Shown here: positions 50,315 through 59,063 of the stretch, one piece after another | How positions within the stretch are numbered: position 1 is the stretch's first letter | How the letters are laid out: each line of letters starts with the position of its first letter | Origin: Bradyrhizobium jicamae | GTDB lineage: Bacteria > Pseudomonadota > Alphaproteobacteria > Rhizobiales > Xanthobacteraceae | Length of the DNA: 64,000 nucleotides | Direction of reading: 5' to 3' | Assembly: GCF_018130695.1 (NCBI RefSeq) | Contig: NZ_JAFCJX010000001.1 | Location: 310,001-374,000, forward strand | Notes under the pieces: model-generated | What the model was told of the DNA's origin: nothing | What the model saw: the letters and a program-made list of their open reading frames with translations, nothing else | Database searches by the model: none | Program-made: the position numbers and the translations under genes

Positions 50315-51118
50315 TTGTTGAAAGCTCCTGATGGAAGAGTCGTCGCGGACGACCAAACTGACGGTTCGCAGGTTCCGTACCGAGCCGATCCGGATCAGAA
50401 CGCCTCCGAGAATAATCAGCCTATTGCGATCGGTCGCGCCGCGGATGCGCCTGCTTTCCTGACGCGAGACTTGAGTTCGCACGACTTGGGCTTCGGGCTC
50501 GAGCCGCACACGCCAGAGGTTTCGCGCCGACAACGCCTGCTCGAGGCAATCGCCGCAAGGCTCGATCGACTGCGGCACATCTGGCACAGTCATCTGGAGC
50601 GCGATGCACCGCCTATGACGGCCTCGCGCAGAACCGGGCGGATTGGCGGCGGGGTCTTTGCGCTCCTGACCTTGCTCGTTCTCACGATCTGCGCCGGCGG
50701 AGTGGTCGCACTCACTCAGATCAAATCGCTGAAAGCCGAAATCGCCTCGCTGCAGCGCGAATTGCTTCCCCTGAGGGAACGGCTAGCGAGCTACGAGCTG
50801 GCCGAGAAGGCCAGAGTCGCGGAGATCAAGGCTGCCGCCGAAAAGGCCTTGGCCGAAAATCTGCCCAAACCGGCAGCGCTCACGTTTTCGCGCGAGGAAG
50901 CTCAGTTGATCCGTGAGTACATCAAGCCTGCGCCGTTTGCGGGCTCGGCGACGCCAGCCGTTAACGTCGGCGATCCCGTCACGGGAGGAACAATCCCTCT
51001 GCCGTCAGCGCTCACGGAAAAGATGCCCAGATTGGCCGGCGCCCGCTTCGCGATCCGAAATGGGGCGATCATCATTGTCAGGAAAGACAAGGTCGACGCG
51101 GTGTTGCCGGCGTATTAG
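50315..51118 (+). CDS. Single-pass membrane protein with periplasmic coiled coil
   Basis: About 267 residues. A hydrophilic cytoplasmic N-terminus is followed by a helix near residues 112-134 (GGVFALLTLLVLTICAGGVVALT). Then come a coiled coil (IKSLKAEIASLQRELLPLRERLASYELAEKARV) and a C-terminal globular part. The TTG start follows GGAGG; longer frames lack such a site. It lies beside the pilus locus on the opposite strand, so a link is unproven. Confidence 0.65.
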   Translation: MLKAPDGRVVADDQTDGSQVPYRADPDQNASENNQPIAIGRAADAPAFLTRDLSSHDLGFGLEPHTPEVSRRQRLLEAIAARLDRLRHIWHSHLERDAPPMTASRRTGRIGGGVFALLTLLVLTICAGGVVALTQIKSLKAEIASLQRELLPLRERLASYELAEKARVAEIKAAAEKALAENLPKPAALTFSREEAQLIREYIKPAPFAGSATPAVNVGDPVTGGTIPLPSALTEKMPRLAGARFAIRNGAIIIVRKDKVDAVLPAY

Positions 51119-51190
51119 ACCACACCTGACTCGTCTGGAATTCCAAGCCGCGCCTTCCAGCCTACATCGACAAGATCAATCGACCACGCT

Positions 51191-51727
51191 TCACGGCTGA
51201 TTGTTCGGCGGCCTTTCAATGAACCGCCGGCTACCGTTCAGAAGCTCGAGGTTATTGGCGATCACCGGGTTGCCGGGATCGAGCGAATAGGCCTTCTCGA
51301 ACTTCCGCCGCGCCGCGCTCAGATTGCCGCGCAGCATGTAGGAATATCCCTGGTCGTTCAGGATTTGAACGGTTTCGCCGCCCAGCTTGATCGCCTGCGC
51401 ATAGGCCTGATCAGCCAGGTCAAACCGACGGATCCGATCATAGCTCGCAGCCAGTCCAACCCAGGCGGTCACGTCCTTCGGCGATTTCTCGACAGCATCC
51501 TTGAAATAGCGCTGGGCGATTCCGTAGTTGCCGCGGTTGAAATGCTCCAGCCCGAGCCGCACGGGCTCGTCCGAAGGATAATATTTGACGTCCGTCGGCT
51601 CCTGCACGGGGTCCGGGCCACCCGGATCCACGGGAGCGAGGATCGCAGCATCCCGCGTTGTTTGGTCACATGCCGCAAGGCCCGTCCCCAACAAGCAACA
51701 AGTCAGTATCAAAACTACACGCCGCAT
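51191..51727 (-). CDS. tadD: TadD-like TPR lipoprotein
   Basis: A 178-residue protein with a lipoprotein signal (lipobox LAAC at ~residue 20) and two to three tetratricopeptide repeats (YGIAQRYFKDAVEKSPKD, FDLADQAYAQAIKLGG, LSAARRKFEKAYSLDPGN). TadD acts at the outer membrane in Tad pilus assembly, probably as a secretin pilotin. It is the last gene of the minus-strand locus. Confidence 0.88.
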   Translation of the reverse strand: MRRVVLILTCCLLGTGLAACDQTTRDAAILAPVDPGGPDPVQEPTDVKYYPSDEPVRLGLEHFNRGNYGIAQRYFKDAVEKSPKDVTAWVGLAASYDRIRRFDLADQAYAQAIKLGGETVQILNDQGYSYMLRGNLSAARRKFEKAYSLDPGNPVIANNLELLNGSRRFIERPPNNQP

Positions 51728-51769
51728 AACCCTTGTCCCCGCCCCGGCTCATACGGCCTCTTGGCTGCT

Positions 51770-52171
51770 TTACCTACCCGCTGCTGCACCGCCGACCGGC
51801 ACCGACACGCCAGAAGCTGTTCCTGGCGGCAATCCTTCCACGTTGATGTTCTGGGTTGCGGTAGGCCGCACGCCCAGCTGTTTCGTCGCTTCGCTAATGT
51901 CGGGAAGCTGATCCACGGGCTGTTTCGTGGTGCCATAGCGCGTCACGGCGGCGCCCACGCGCCGAGCGTCGTACGCAATCCGGCGATCACCGACATTTCG
52001 CGGCCATGGGTGGATCGTATGGGTGACGGCGTTCACCTGCTTGGCGTCGCCGGCGCTCATCGTGAGGGTGTCGGAGCGTTGGAAGTAGCGGTCCACCTCG
52101 TCGTGGCCATAGAGGCCATAACAGCCCCCCAGCGGCAGCACCGCGAGAATTGCCAGATAACTCTTGGTCAT
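51770..52171 (-). CDS. Short lipoprotein in the tad locus (CpaD position)
   Basis: A 133-residue lipoprotein (lipobox GGC, MTKSYLAILAVLPLGGC). It sits where CpaD normally is, 11 bp after cpaC. It has CpaD-like elements (RYFQRSDTLTMSAGDAKQVN, VTRYGTTKQP) but is much shorter than the usual ~200-240 residues. Probably a reduced CpaD or replacement secretin partner. Confidence 0.7.
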   Translation of the reverse strand: MTKSYLAILAVLPLGGCYGLYGHDEVDRYFQRSDTLTMSAGDAKQVNAVTHTIHPWPRNVGDRRIAYDARRVGAAVTRYGTTKQPVDQLPDISEATKQLGVRPTATQNINVEGLPPGTASGVSVPVGGAAAGR

Positions 52172-52182
52172 GTCTCGCGTCC

Positions 52183-53844
52183 TCAATTGAGGGTTTTGAC
52201 GACGGGTTGATCGGATACCACCGCCGGCGCCGGTACGGGCACGATGGCGTTCGGCGCGATGATGTGGCCGTACGGGCCCTTCACGTCGCCGCCGGAATTG
52301 ACGTAATCGTCGTAGCGCTTGCGCACTTCCATCTGGCCGTTGAGGAAGAAATCAACGTCGTTGGCCGGCAGACGGGAGTCGAGCGGCGAGGCCAGTTGCT
52401 GGCCGGGCGCCGACGGCGCGACCAGGCGCGGCGTCACGATGATGACGAGATCGGTTTCCTGCTGCTGGTAGGACTTGCTGCTGAACAAGGTTCCGATCAC
52501 CGGCACCGAGCCAATCCAAGGCAATTGTGAAACGTCCTGCCGGTTGCGGGTCTGCAGCAGGCCTGCGATGGCAAAGCTCTGGCCGTCGCGCAACTCGACC
52601 GTGGTGCGCGCGTCGCGGCGGGTCAAGGCCGGAACGATCGTCCCCGCAATCTGCACCGCATTCGAGAAATCAAGCTCGCTGACCGACGGCTCGACCCGAA
52701 GGTTGATCACGCCGCGCGAGAGAACGGTGGGCACGAACGCAAGCTCGACGCCGAACTTCTTGAATTCGATGGTTACGGTCGGCAGAGCGCCCGCGACCGC
52801 CGTCGAGGCGACCGGCACTGGGAACTCGCCGCCCGCCAGGAAGCGAGCGGCATCGCCGGAAAGCGTGGTCAAGTTTGGCTCCGCTAAGCGGCGAGCCAAT
52901 CCTTTGGTTTCCAAAGCAGAGATCAACAGGTCGATTGAGCCGCCGCTGGACGTCCGGACGATACTGGTCAACAAGCTTCCGAACGGCGCAGGTGCCACAC
53001 CACCCGCGGCGCCAACGAGCGTCCCGAGCGTTCCGAGCACCGGAAGGCTACCGGTCGGGGGAGAGCCGACGGCGCCCCCGCCAGCACCGAGGGGACCGTT
53101 GGCGGTGTTGATACCGCCAATCGGTGTTCGACCTGCAGCGGTCACACCGCCTACCCCCGTATTCCCCACATTCGTCCCATTGGCATTCGCCGCATAAAGG
53201 TTGACGCCCAGGTTGCGACCGGCGTCCCGATTCACCTCAAGGAAACGCACCTCCAGCATCACCTGTTGCGGCGCAGCGACGCTCATCGCGTTGACGACGG
53301 TCCCTCCCTTGCCAACGGTGTTGGTGGCGATGGTCATGGCTCGCTCGGCGGCCACCGCGTCAACAGCGGTTCCGCTGAGCACCACCTGCCCCTCGGAAGC
53401 CACTACGCGGATACCCTGCATGCCGGTGCCGGACCGGATGTTCTGCTGCAGATTGCCGGTATCGATCACGACTTCGACGTCGAGAATCCCGATCTGCTTC
53501 ATCGAACTGTCGAACAGGATGACGTTGGTGGTGCCGGTCTGCTTGCCCTGGATATAGATCAGGTGATCGCTCAGCGACTTCACGTCGACGATATCAGGCG
53601 AGCCGGCGACAATCGTCGAAAAGGCCGCATCGACCTTGAACGTACGCGACTTGTTGACGACCACCTTGACCCGCTGGACGTCGTTCATTTCGCTGACGAA
53701 GACGCCGCCGCCCGAGGAAGTGCGGCGGTCTGCCGCGGCCGCGGTGTCAACGGAATCAAGCAGCACAAGCGCCGGGCCAAGAGCCATCACGCTCAGGGCG
53801 AAAAGCCTTGCTCCTTCCCATCTCGAAATGCGACCGCCACCCAT
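52183..53844 (-). CDS. cpaC: Tad pilus secretin CpaC/RcpA
   Basis: A 553-residue outer-membrane secretin. A signal peptide is followed by the BON/N1-type domain (VVASEGQVVLSGTAVDAV), a Gly/Thr/Asn-rich insertion (~230-300) and the secretin domain (~310-490). That domain has VEPSVSELDFSNAV, RRDARTTVELRDGQSFAIAGLL and VPVIGTLFSSKSYQQQETDLVIIVTP. The ATG at 53844 follows GAGGGGGAA. Confidence 0.95.
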   Translation of the reverse strand: MGGGRISRWEGARLFALSVMALGPALVLLDSVDTAAAADRRTSSGGGVFVSEMNDVQRVKVVVNKSRTFKVDAAFSTIVAGSPDIVDVKSLSDHLIYIQGKQTGTTNVILFDSSMKQIGILDVEVVIDTGNLQQNIRSGTGMQGIRVVASEGQVVLSGTAVDAVAAERAMTIATNTVGKGGTVVNAMSVAAPQQVMLEVRFLEVNRDAGRNLGVNLYAANANGTNVGNTGVGGVTAAGRTPIGGINTANGPLGAGGGAVGSPPTGSLPVLGTLGTLVGAAGGVAPAPFGSLLTSIVRTSSGGSIDLLISALETKGLARRLAEPNLTTLSGDAARFLAGGEFPVPVASTAVAGALPTVTIEFKKFGVELAFVPTVLSRGVINLRVEPSVSELDFSNAVQIAGTIVPALTRRDARTTVELRDGQSFAIAGLLQTRNRQDVSQLPWIGSVPVIGTLFSSKSYQQQETDLVIIVTPRLVAPSAPGQQLASPLDSRLPANDVDFFLNGQMEVRKRYDDYVNSGGDVKGPYGHIIAPNAIVPVPAPAVVSDQPVVKTLN

Positions 53845-54239
53845 TTCGATTCCCCCTCGCCGCAATCCGCAGCTGTCCCCGTAAATCTACGTATCGGACT
53901 TCCGAACAAGCTCTCCTTCGCGCGCCACGTCGGAGAGCTTACGTCGGTCCCACTACAAATCCGTTACTTCCTGTTTTTCGGCACCGCAGAAAACTTCCAC
54001 CGATTCCGACGGTCGCAAATAACGCTCAAGATCATTTCCTTCGCGCCGCATCCTTGCAAGGCGCGACCATCGCCAGTTTGCCGCAGCGCCAGCGAAAGTT
54101 TCGCGATGTTGCCAGCGAGCACCACTTGGTCGACCTGACGAGAACTATCTTGCAGCATAAGCATACCGGCCGCACCGCCTGGCGCGGCTTCTACGGATTT
54201 TCGGACTTCGAGCAAGGCGGGTATTCCAGGACAATGTTC
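53845..54239. other. Intergenic region upstream of cpaC
   Basis: About 395 bp separating the pseudopilin genes from cpaC, long enough for a second promoter. Short minus-strand frames here lack ribosome-binding sites. No repeat seen. Confidence 0.4.
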
Positions 54240-54662
54240 CTAGAACGGGACGACTGTGGAGGCGCTCGGCGCGTTCAATGATGCGCCCCAGATCGGCATC
54301 ACCATGGCGAAGCCGGCCTGGGAGGCCGTCACCGTCAGTTTGCCGGATCCCGAAGTGGTGCTGACTGTCGGTGCGGAACTACCATTCCTGTACAGGAAGG
54401 GGGCAGCCGTCTGCTTCTGCGTGGCCGAGAGGTAGTCGCCGGTGCAGCTCGAGGGCGACGTGCCAGGCGTCAAACCGGTTATGGCAGGCGTGTAGCACTG
54501 GATCATCATCGCCCGCGCGCCGGCGCTCGAGAGCGTGCGCAACGATTGCATTGTGATCGCATAGCGCGCCAAATCGAAAATAGCGAAGATCAATGTGAAA
54601 AGCGGCACGAAGATAAAGATCAATTCGAACGACGCCATGCCGCGATTGTTGAGTTTTCTCAT
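54240..54662 (-). CDS. TadE-like pseudopilin
   Basis: A 140-residue protein with the TadE-like N-terminus NNRGMASFELIFIFVPLFTLIFAIFDLARYA, a prepilin-type helix ending in the DLARY motif, then a small periplasmic domain with two Cys. Its ATG overlaps the preceding stop (TGATG), giving translational coupling with the TadG-like gene. Confidence 0.85.
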   Translation of the reverse strand: MRKLNNRGMASFELIFIFVPLFTLIFAIFDLARYAITMQSLRTLSSAGARAMMIQCYTPAITGLTPGTSPSSCTGDYLSATQKQTAAPFLYRNGSSAPTVSTTSGSGKLTVTASQAGFAMVMPIWGASLNAPSASTVVPF

Positions 54663-56032
54663 CACTGCACCAACGCGACGACTTGGGTGTAGGCGATCGT
54701 GGACGGAACACACGAATCCGTGCTCAGGTACGCACTACCGGTCATGGTCAAGGTCTTGGCGATCACCTGCGAACAGGTCGAATTGGTGGGTTGAGTCGTC
54801 CCGCCGTACGACACATCTGCTTTAGGGAAGTACATCGCGCCCGCGAGCTTGATCACGCCGTTGCCGCCAATGTTAACGTTCGCGGTCGTTTGATCGTCAA
54901 TCAGAACCCCGCTCAGAGCGGGGTATGTCGTGTTGTTGGCGAGTGCGGTGAGATTGACGTTGCCGCCATTGATCGTGAGGCTCGAATTGCCGAGCAACAC
55001 GATGTTGACAGCCGTGCCCGTGACGGTTGCGCCAGTCATATTGATCGATGCATTGTAAAAGAAATACGTCCCTGACCCGGTAAACGTCACATAGTCTTGG
55101 GTGCCCCAGTTGAAATTCCCGCTATACGCGCCGCTGGTGTCGTTGGGCGGGAGGTTATAGCACTTGCTGCCATTGGGGTATGGTTGTCCGGTGAGGGGGT
55201 TGGTGGCGGGGCATGTCACCTTTGTAGAATTGCTGTTGGTGTTGCCGGTCCTCGTGTTGAAGGACGCAGTTTGCAGTCCGTGCAGAGGATCCGTCGCTTG
55301 AGGCATGAAGTAGTTGTGCGTTACGCTGACAGCGTTGCAGGTGCCGGTTGGACCACAGCCAGTGGCACCGTAGATGCCCCACCCCGCACCGGTGAAAGAT
55401 GGCGTGCTGGCGAGCTGGACGCTCGCATCCGACATCAGGGGGCAGCCCGTTCCGTTGTTGGTGACGTTGCCGGCAATTTTCAGCGCCCCACCACCACCGT
55501 TCGGATCAGGACCAAGCGCCAGGCCGCACACTTTGCTCGGATTCTGAACCATGGCAATGGCCTGGGCGGGGATGTTGACGGGGTTGGTCGCACCCAACAC
55601 CGCCGCCAAATAGGCCGGCTGTTGCTGGCTGACCCTGACGCGAACGGCGTTACCGGTGCCCACGGCCGGCGTCGTGAACGAGCCCGCGCTGTAATTGCCG
55701 ATATCGACCTGCACGGCCCGCGAAATCTGGCTCGGAAGGCTGGTCGCACAGCCTGCATAGGAATCGCCGGCGTTGCAGAACGTGTTCTGCGCCGCGAATT
55801 CCCTGCTCCGCGTATCCACTGATGATGCCTCGCAGGTCGCACCGGCGATCGTGCACGAAAGCCGCAAGGCGCCCGCGTAGGCCGCCGCATCGGCGGCGTT
55901 CTGCCCCTGCTGCCTGGTGACGTACCACGATCCGGCCTCAGCCCCGAGCGCGACCGCTCCGATGAGCGGCAGGAGGGCGATGACTGTTGCGAATGCGGCG
56001 GCGCCTCGTTCGGAGCGGAGCAGATTACGCAT
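54662..56032 (-). CDS. TadG-like pilus assembly protein
   Basis: A 456-residue protein starting MRNLLRSERGAAAFATVIALLPLIGAVALGAEAGSWYV, the Flp pilus-assembly TadE/G-like helix with the conserved A-D-A-A-A-Y-A-G-A segment after it. A long Thr/Asn/Gly-rich beta-like passenger domain follows (~150-450). It is likely an extracytoplasmic minor pilin or tip component. Confidence 0.87.
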   Translation of the reverse strand: MRNLLRSERGAAAFATVIALLPLIGAVALGAEAGSWYVTRQQGQNAADAAAYAGALRLSCTIAGATCEASSVDTRSREFAAQNTFCNAGDSYAGCATSLPSQISRAVQVDIGNYSAGSFTTPAVGTGNAVRVRVSQQQPAYLAAVLGATNPVNIPAQAIAMVQNPSKVCGLALGPDPNGGGGALKIAGNVTNNGTGCPLMSDASVQLASTPSFTGAGWGIYGATGCGPTGTCNAVSVTHNYFMPQATDPLHGLQTASFNTRTGNTNSNSTKVTCPATNPLTGQPYPNGSKCYNLPPNDTSGAYSGNFNWGTQDYVTFTGSGTYFFYNASINMTGATVTGTAVNIVLLGNSSLTINGGNVNLTALANNTTYPALSGVLIDDQTTANVNIGGNGVIKLAGAMYFPKADVSYGGTTQPTNSTCSQVIAKTLTMTGSAYLSTDSCVPSTIAYTQVVALVQ

Positions 56033-56040
56033 GGCAACAC

Positions 56041-56553
56041 CTACTGGAAGCGTTCTGAGTGAGATAGCGTGTACGTACAGGAGGTGGGACACAGCACCGG
56101 CCTCCACACAATCGGAGCCAGAGTGACGGTCGTTGAAAATGTGAAGTACTTGGGGATCTGGGTAAGATTGCCTGAGGAGCACAAACTGCTTCCGCACCAA
56201 ACCCGGATATTGCTGATCGTATAACCATTGACTGTTGTCTGGAAGCCTGTCCCCCAGCTCACTGAGCCGTCGGCACCGAGCGGGGTCTTGTACTGGATGT
56301 ATTGCCCGAATGAACGCAACGCCGACCACGCGGCGACGAAGCGGAGGCCCGCGGCGGCCAGGTCGGCCAGCGGCATCAGCAGAAACGCCACGATCAACGC
56401 GTAGACGAACATTGTCTCAAACGCGACGGCGCCGCGTTGATCCGCGACGAGAGATTTTTTTTTGCTCGCGCGCCCGCCTCGACAGGCACCTGGCACGTCC
56501 GGATGCCGACTCCGAGTGCGAGCAATTTGAACGATATCAATTCGGCCACGCAT
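56041..56553 (-). CDS. TadE-like pseudopilin with an A9 tract near the N-terminus
   Basis: A 170-residue frame whose core begins QRGAVAFETMFVYALIVAFLLMPLADLAAAGLRFV, the TadE helix, followed by a Cys-containing periplasmic part (WCGSSLCSSG, LCPTSC). The first ~35 residues are basic and non-homologous, and are separated from the core by a run of nine A (56455-56463) encoding three lysines. Slippage there would shut off or restore the frame; alternatively the true start is internal. Confidence 0.75.
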   Translation of the reverse strand: MRGRIDIVQIARTRSRHPDVPGACRGGRASKKKSLVADQRGAVAFETMFVYALIVAFLLMPLADLAAAGLRFVAAWSALRSFGQYIQYKTPLGADGSVSWGTGFQTTVNGYTISNIRVWCGSSLCSSGNLTQIPKYFTFSTTVTLAPIVWRPVLCPTSCTYTLSHSERFQ

Positions 56554-56559
56554 AGCCGC

Positions 56560-57222
56560 TCACCAAACGTAAGGGACCAATCTCCAGCGCGATGCTTCGT
56601 AACTGGAATACTCCGGGCAAGTGCGCCGCAGCAGATCCTCTTCGTAGAGAATCCGGCACACCTGAACGCCGACATGCAGGACCAGCACGAGCACCGTGAC
56701 TGGCGTCAGGTATTGCAGCACGACACCCACGATCACGATCTCTTCCGCGAAATACAGCGGATGCTTGATCCATCGATAGGGGCCGGTCTGCACGACTGAA
56801 CGCGCCTGCGGCACCAGGCTGAACGACCGCCCCAGGTGCCGGATCGTGACGAGCATCAAGACCAGGCCGATCAGCACGCAAGCGGTCGACAGCAGGTTCG
56901 GCAACGCCTCGTCGGTCTTGCCGAAGAAGGAGATCGTCCACGGCATATAGGAGCCGACGAATGCTGTTATTCTCGGCATGATCCCGTCCGCATGTGCCTT
57001 TGCCGGCGATCTCGTCAGGATCAGCAGCGCCAGCAGCATGTAGAACATGGCAAGGCAAGCGCTCGACAGCAGCGATGGCCAGGGATCGGTAAATGATCCA
57101 ATTCTGATGGCGACGCAGAGCGCCAGCAACATGAACCACATGCTGCCGAGCAATTGCATCGTCCACTCATAGGGCCGACTCTTCGACGGCGACGGGTTCT
57201 TCGACAGGGTCAGCGTGTTCAT
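56560..57222 (-). CDS. Isoprenylcysteine-methyltransferase-like membrane protein in the tad locus
   Basis: A 220-residue protein with five or six hydrophobic helices and the C-terminal ICMT/PEMT-type SAM-binding signature TGPYRWIKHPLYFAEEIVIV plus LYEEDLLRRTCPEYSSY. Family members methylate small or peptide substrates at the membrane. It sits between tadC (3 bp) and a tadE-like gene (6 bp), so it is co-expressed with pilus assembly. CpaA-type prepilin peptidases lack the N-methyltransferase function of PilD, so this enzyme could methylate pilin N-termini; that is inference. Confidence 0.85.
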   Translation of the reverse strand: MNTLTLSKNPSPSKSRPYEWTMQLLGSMWFMLLALCVAIRIGSFTDPWPSLLSSACLAMFYMLLALLILTRSPAKAHADGIMPRITAFVGSYMPWTISFFGKTDEALPNLLSTACVLIGLVLMLVTIRHLGRSFSLVPQARSVVQTGPYRWIKHPLYFAEEIVIVGVVLQYLTPVTVLVLVLHVGVQVCRILYEEDLLRRTCPEYSSYEASRWRLVPYVW

Positions 57223-57225
57223 GGC

Positions 57226-58137
57226 TCACTTCACCGAAATGCTTGAGAATGTGCGCACGAGGTGCAGAAACGGACTGCCGCCCAGGATGACGAACATGGC
57301 CGGAAGCAGGAACAGCACCATCGGAATGGTCAGCTTGGCGCCGAGCTTGTGCGCCCTTTCCTCCAGATTGGTGATACGTTCTCGCCGGAGGTCGATGGCG
57401 ATACTGCGCAGCGCCTGGCCCAGCGGCGTGCCGTATTGCAGGCTCTGGCTGACCATTGTGCCGAACCGCCGGAGTCCTTCCGAGGTCAACGCCAGTTTCT
57501 CGAACGCCTCGCTGCGATTTGGCAAAATCCGCAAGTCATCAAGAAGTCCGTGCAGGACCCGGGCCATGGCGGGATTGGTCTGGTTCATCTCTTCCGCCAC
57601 GCGTTCCAGCGCGCTCTCCAGGCCCATTCCCGCTTCGCTGCAGACGACCAGCAAGTCGATCATGTCGGGCGTGCCCTGCCGGATGGCCGCATTGAAGCGC
57701 CGCCTCAGCACCAGCAGGACCAACCGCGGCCCCATGATGCCGATCACCACGCCGATGAGGCAGAAGATCAGCACATCGCTCAGCGGCTTGCCGAGAAGTT
57801 GCCCAACGAGCAAGGCAGTGACCGGAAACACGAACATGCAGACGGTCTTGAGGCCGATCCAGATCGACATGGTGCGATGAGGATTCAAACCCGACGACTG
57901 AACGATCGCCTTGAGCTGGTCGAGATTTTCCGCGGAGTAGAAGCGCCGATATCGCGTGCCGAGCGACGAAAGCCAGCCCGTCACATCCCCTAAGGGCGCC
58001 GACCGACTGGGAACGCCGAGCACGGCGTTTGATACCCGCACGTTCAACGAACGAATGTGAAGCTCGCGGATCATCAGGGCCGCGGTCACGGCCGCAAGTG
58101 CGATGGCGAGGGCGACCAGACTGAGACCAAGGGTCAT
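57226..58137 (-). CDS. tadC: Tad pilus inner-membrane platform protein TadC
   Basis: A 303-residue T2SSF-domain protein with N-terminal helix, GspF-like helical domain (RRRFNAAIRQGTPDMIDLLVVCSEAGMGLESALERVAEEM) and two C-terminal helices. It forms the platform with TadB. Its ATG overlaps the tadB stop. Confidence 0.94.
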   Translation of the reverse strand: MTLGLSLVALAIALAAVTAALMIRELHIRSLNVRVSNAVLGVPSRSAPLGDVTGWLSSLGTRYRRFYSAENLDQLKAIVQSSGLNPHRTMSIWIGLKTVCMFVFPVTALLVGQLLGKPLSDVLIFCLIGVVIGIMGPRLVLLVLRRRFNAAIRQGTPDMIDLLVVCSEAGMGLESALERVAEEMNQTNPAMARVLHGLLDDLRILPNRSEAFEKLALTSEGLRRFGTMVSQSLQYGTPLGQALRSIAIDLRRERITNLEERAHKLGAKLTIPMVLFLLPAMFVILGGSPFLHLVRTFSSISVK

Positions 58138-59063
58138 AGTTCAGTTTCCCTTCTGACCATCCAGCGTATGACGAGGGACCCGATGATCACGGAGGCTGCG
58201 GCGTAGGCCAGCAGCCTGTTTCCGGTCGGGTCATAGATCAGCAGATCGACGGTCTGCGGATTGATCAGGTACAGCAATCCACCCACAATGACGGGCGAGA
58301 CCGAAAGCGCGCGTGAGGAAAAGATCACCTCACCGGCCAGCGCCTTGGCGCGCGCAGCCAGCGCAACGCGCTGCCTCACCGTATCGCCCAGTGTCTGCAA
58401 GGTTTCGGTCAGGTTGCCGCCCGACTTCAGCTGGACCGCAAGGGTGACCGCGAAGATCCCGTATTCCGTCACTTGGGTTCGCCGATAGATCGCCTCGATG
58501 GCCTCCTCGGGAGGTCTTCCCAGGCTGACTTCGGTGCATACGACGGCAAACTGCCCGGCCGTCGGTTGCGGCATCTCGCGCGCAATGGTGCGAAATGCTT
58601 CGGTCACGGGCAGCCCGGATCGAACGGTGCTTGTCACCAGCTGGATCGTGTCGGGCAGCTGTCGAAACAGGAGATTGGCGATACGACGTCGTTGCCAGCC
58701 GAACAGGCCCCGCACCATCAGGAACCCGACAAGGACCGCCGCCGGATACGCGTAGACGTTGGAGAATTGCAGCACGCTATTGGCATACAGGATAGCAGCG
58801 GCAGCAATCGCGCCGGCAAACACCACATAGGCGGGGTGGAAGGCATAGGCGATCCCGGGCTTGTAATCGATCAGGCGGAAGAAAAGCGGCCAGCGGGATC
58901 CGGCCTCCAGGCGACGAATGTTGGGCAATGCCGCCGGGTCTGAGACCGGCAGAGCTTTGGCGACCTGCCGATCCATGCGTCGCTGTGCCGCGTCGAGCCA
59001 CAGCGCGATGGCGGCCGAGCAGACCAGCAGCACCAGGTCAATCGTGGTCAGGAAGTCCGGCAT
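58134..59063 (-). CDS. tadB: Tad pilus inner-membrane platform protein TadB
   Basis: A 309-residue T2SSF-domain protein with helices near both ends and the GspF-like core (RQLPDTIQLVTSTVRSGLPVTEAFRTIAREMPQP ... LKSGGNLTETLQTLGDTVRQR). It shares one base with the cpaF stop and four with the tadC start. Confidence 0.94.
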   Translation of the reverse strand: MPDFLTTIDLVLLVCSAAIALWLDAAQRRMDRQVAKALPVSDPAALPNIRRLEAGSRWPLFFRLIDYKPGIAYAFHPAYVVFAGAIAAAAILYANSVLQFSNVYAYPAAVLVGFLMVRGLFGWQRRRIANLLFRQLPDTIQLVTSTVRSGLPVTEAFRTIAREMPQPTAGQFAVVCTEVSLGRPPEEAIEAIYRRTQVTEYGIFAVTLAVQLKSGGNLTETLQTLGDTVRQRVALAARAKALAGEVIFSSRALSVSPVIVGGLLYLINPQTVDLLIYDPTGNRLLAYAAASVIIGSLVIRWMVRRETEL

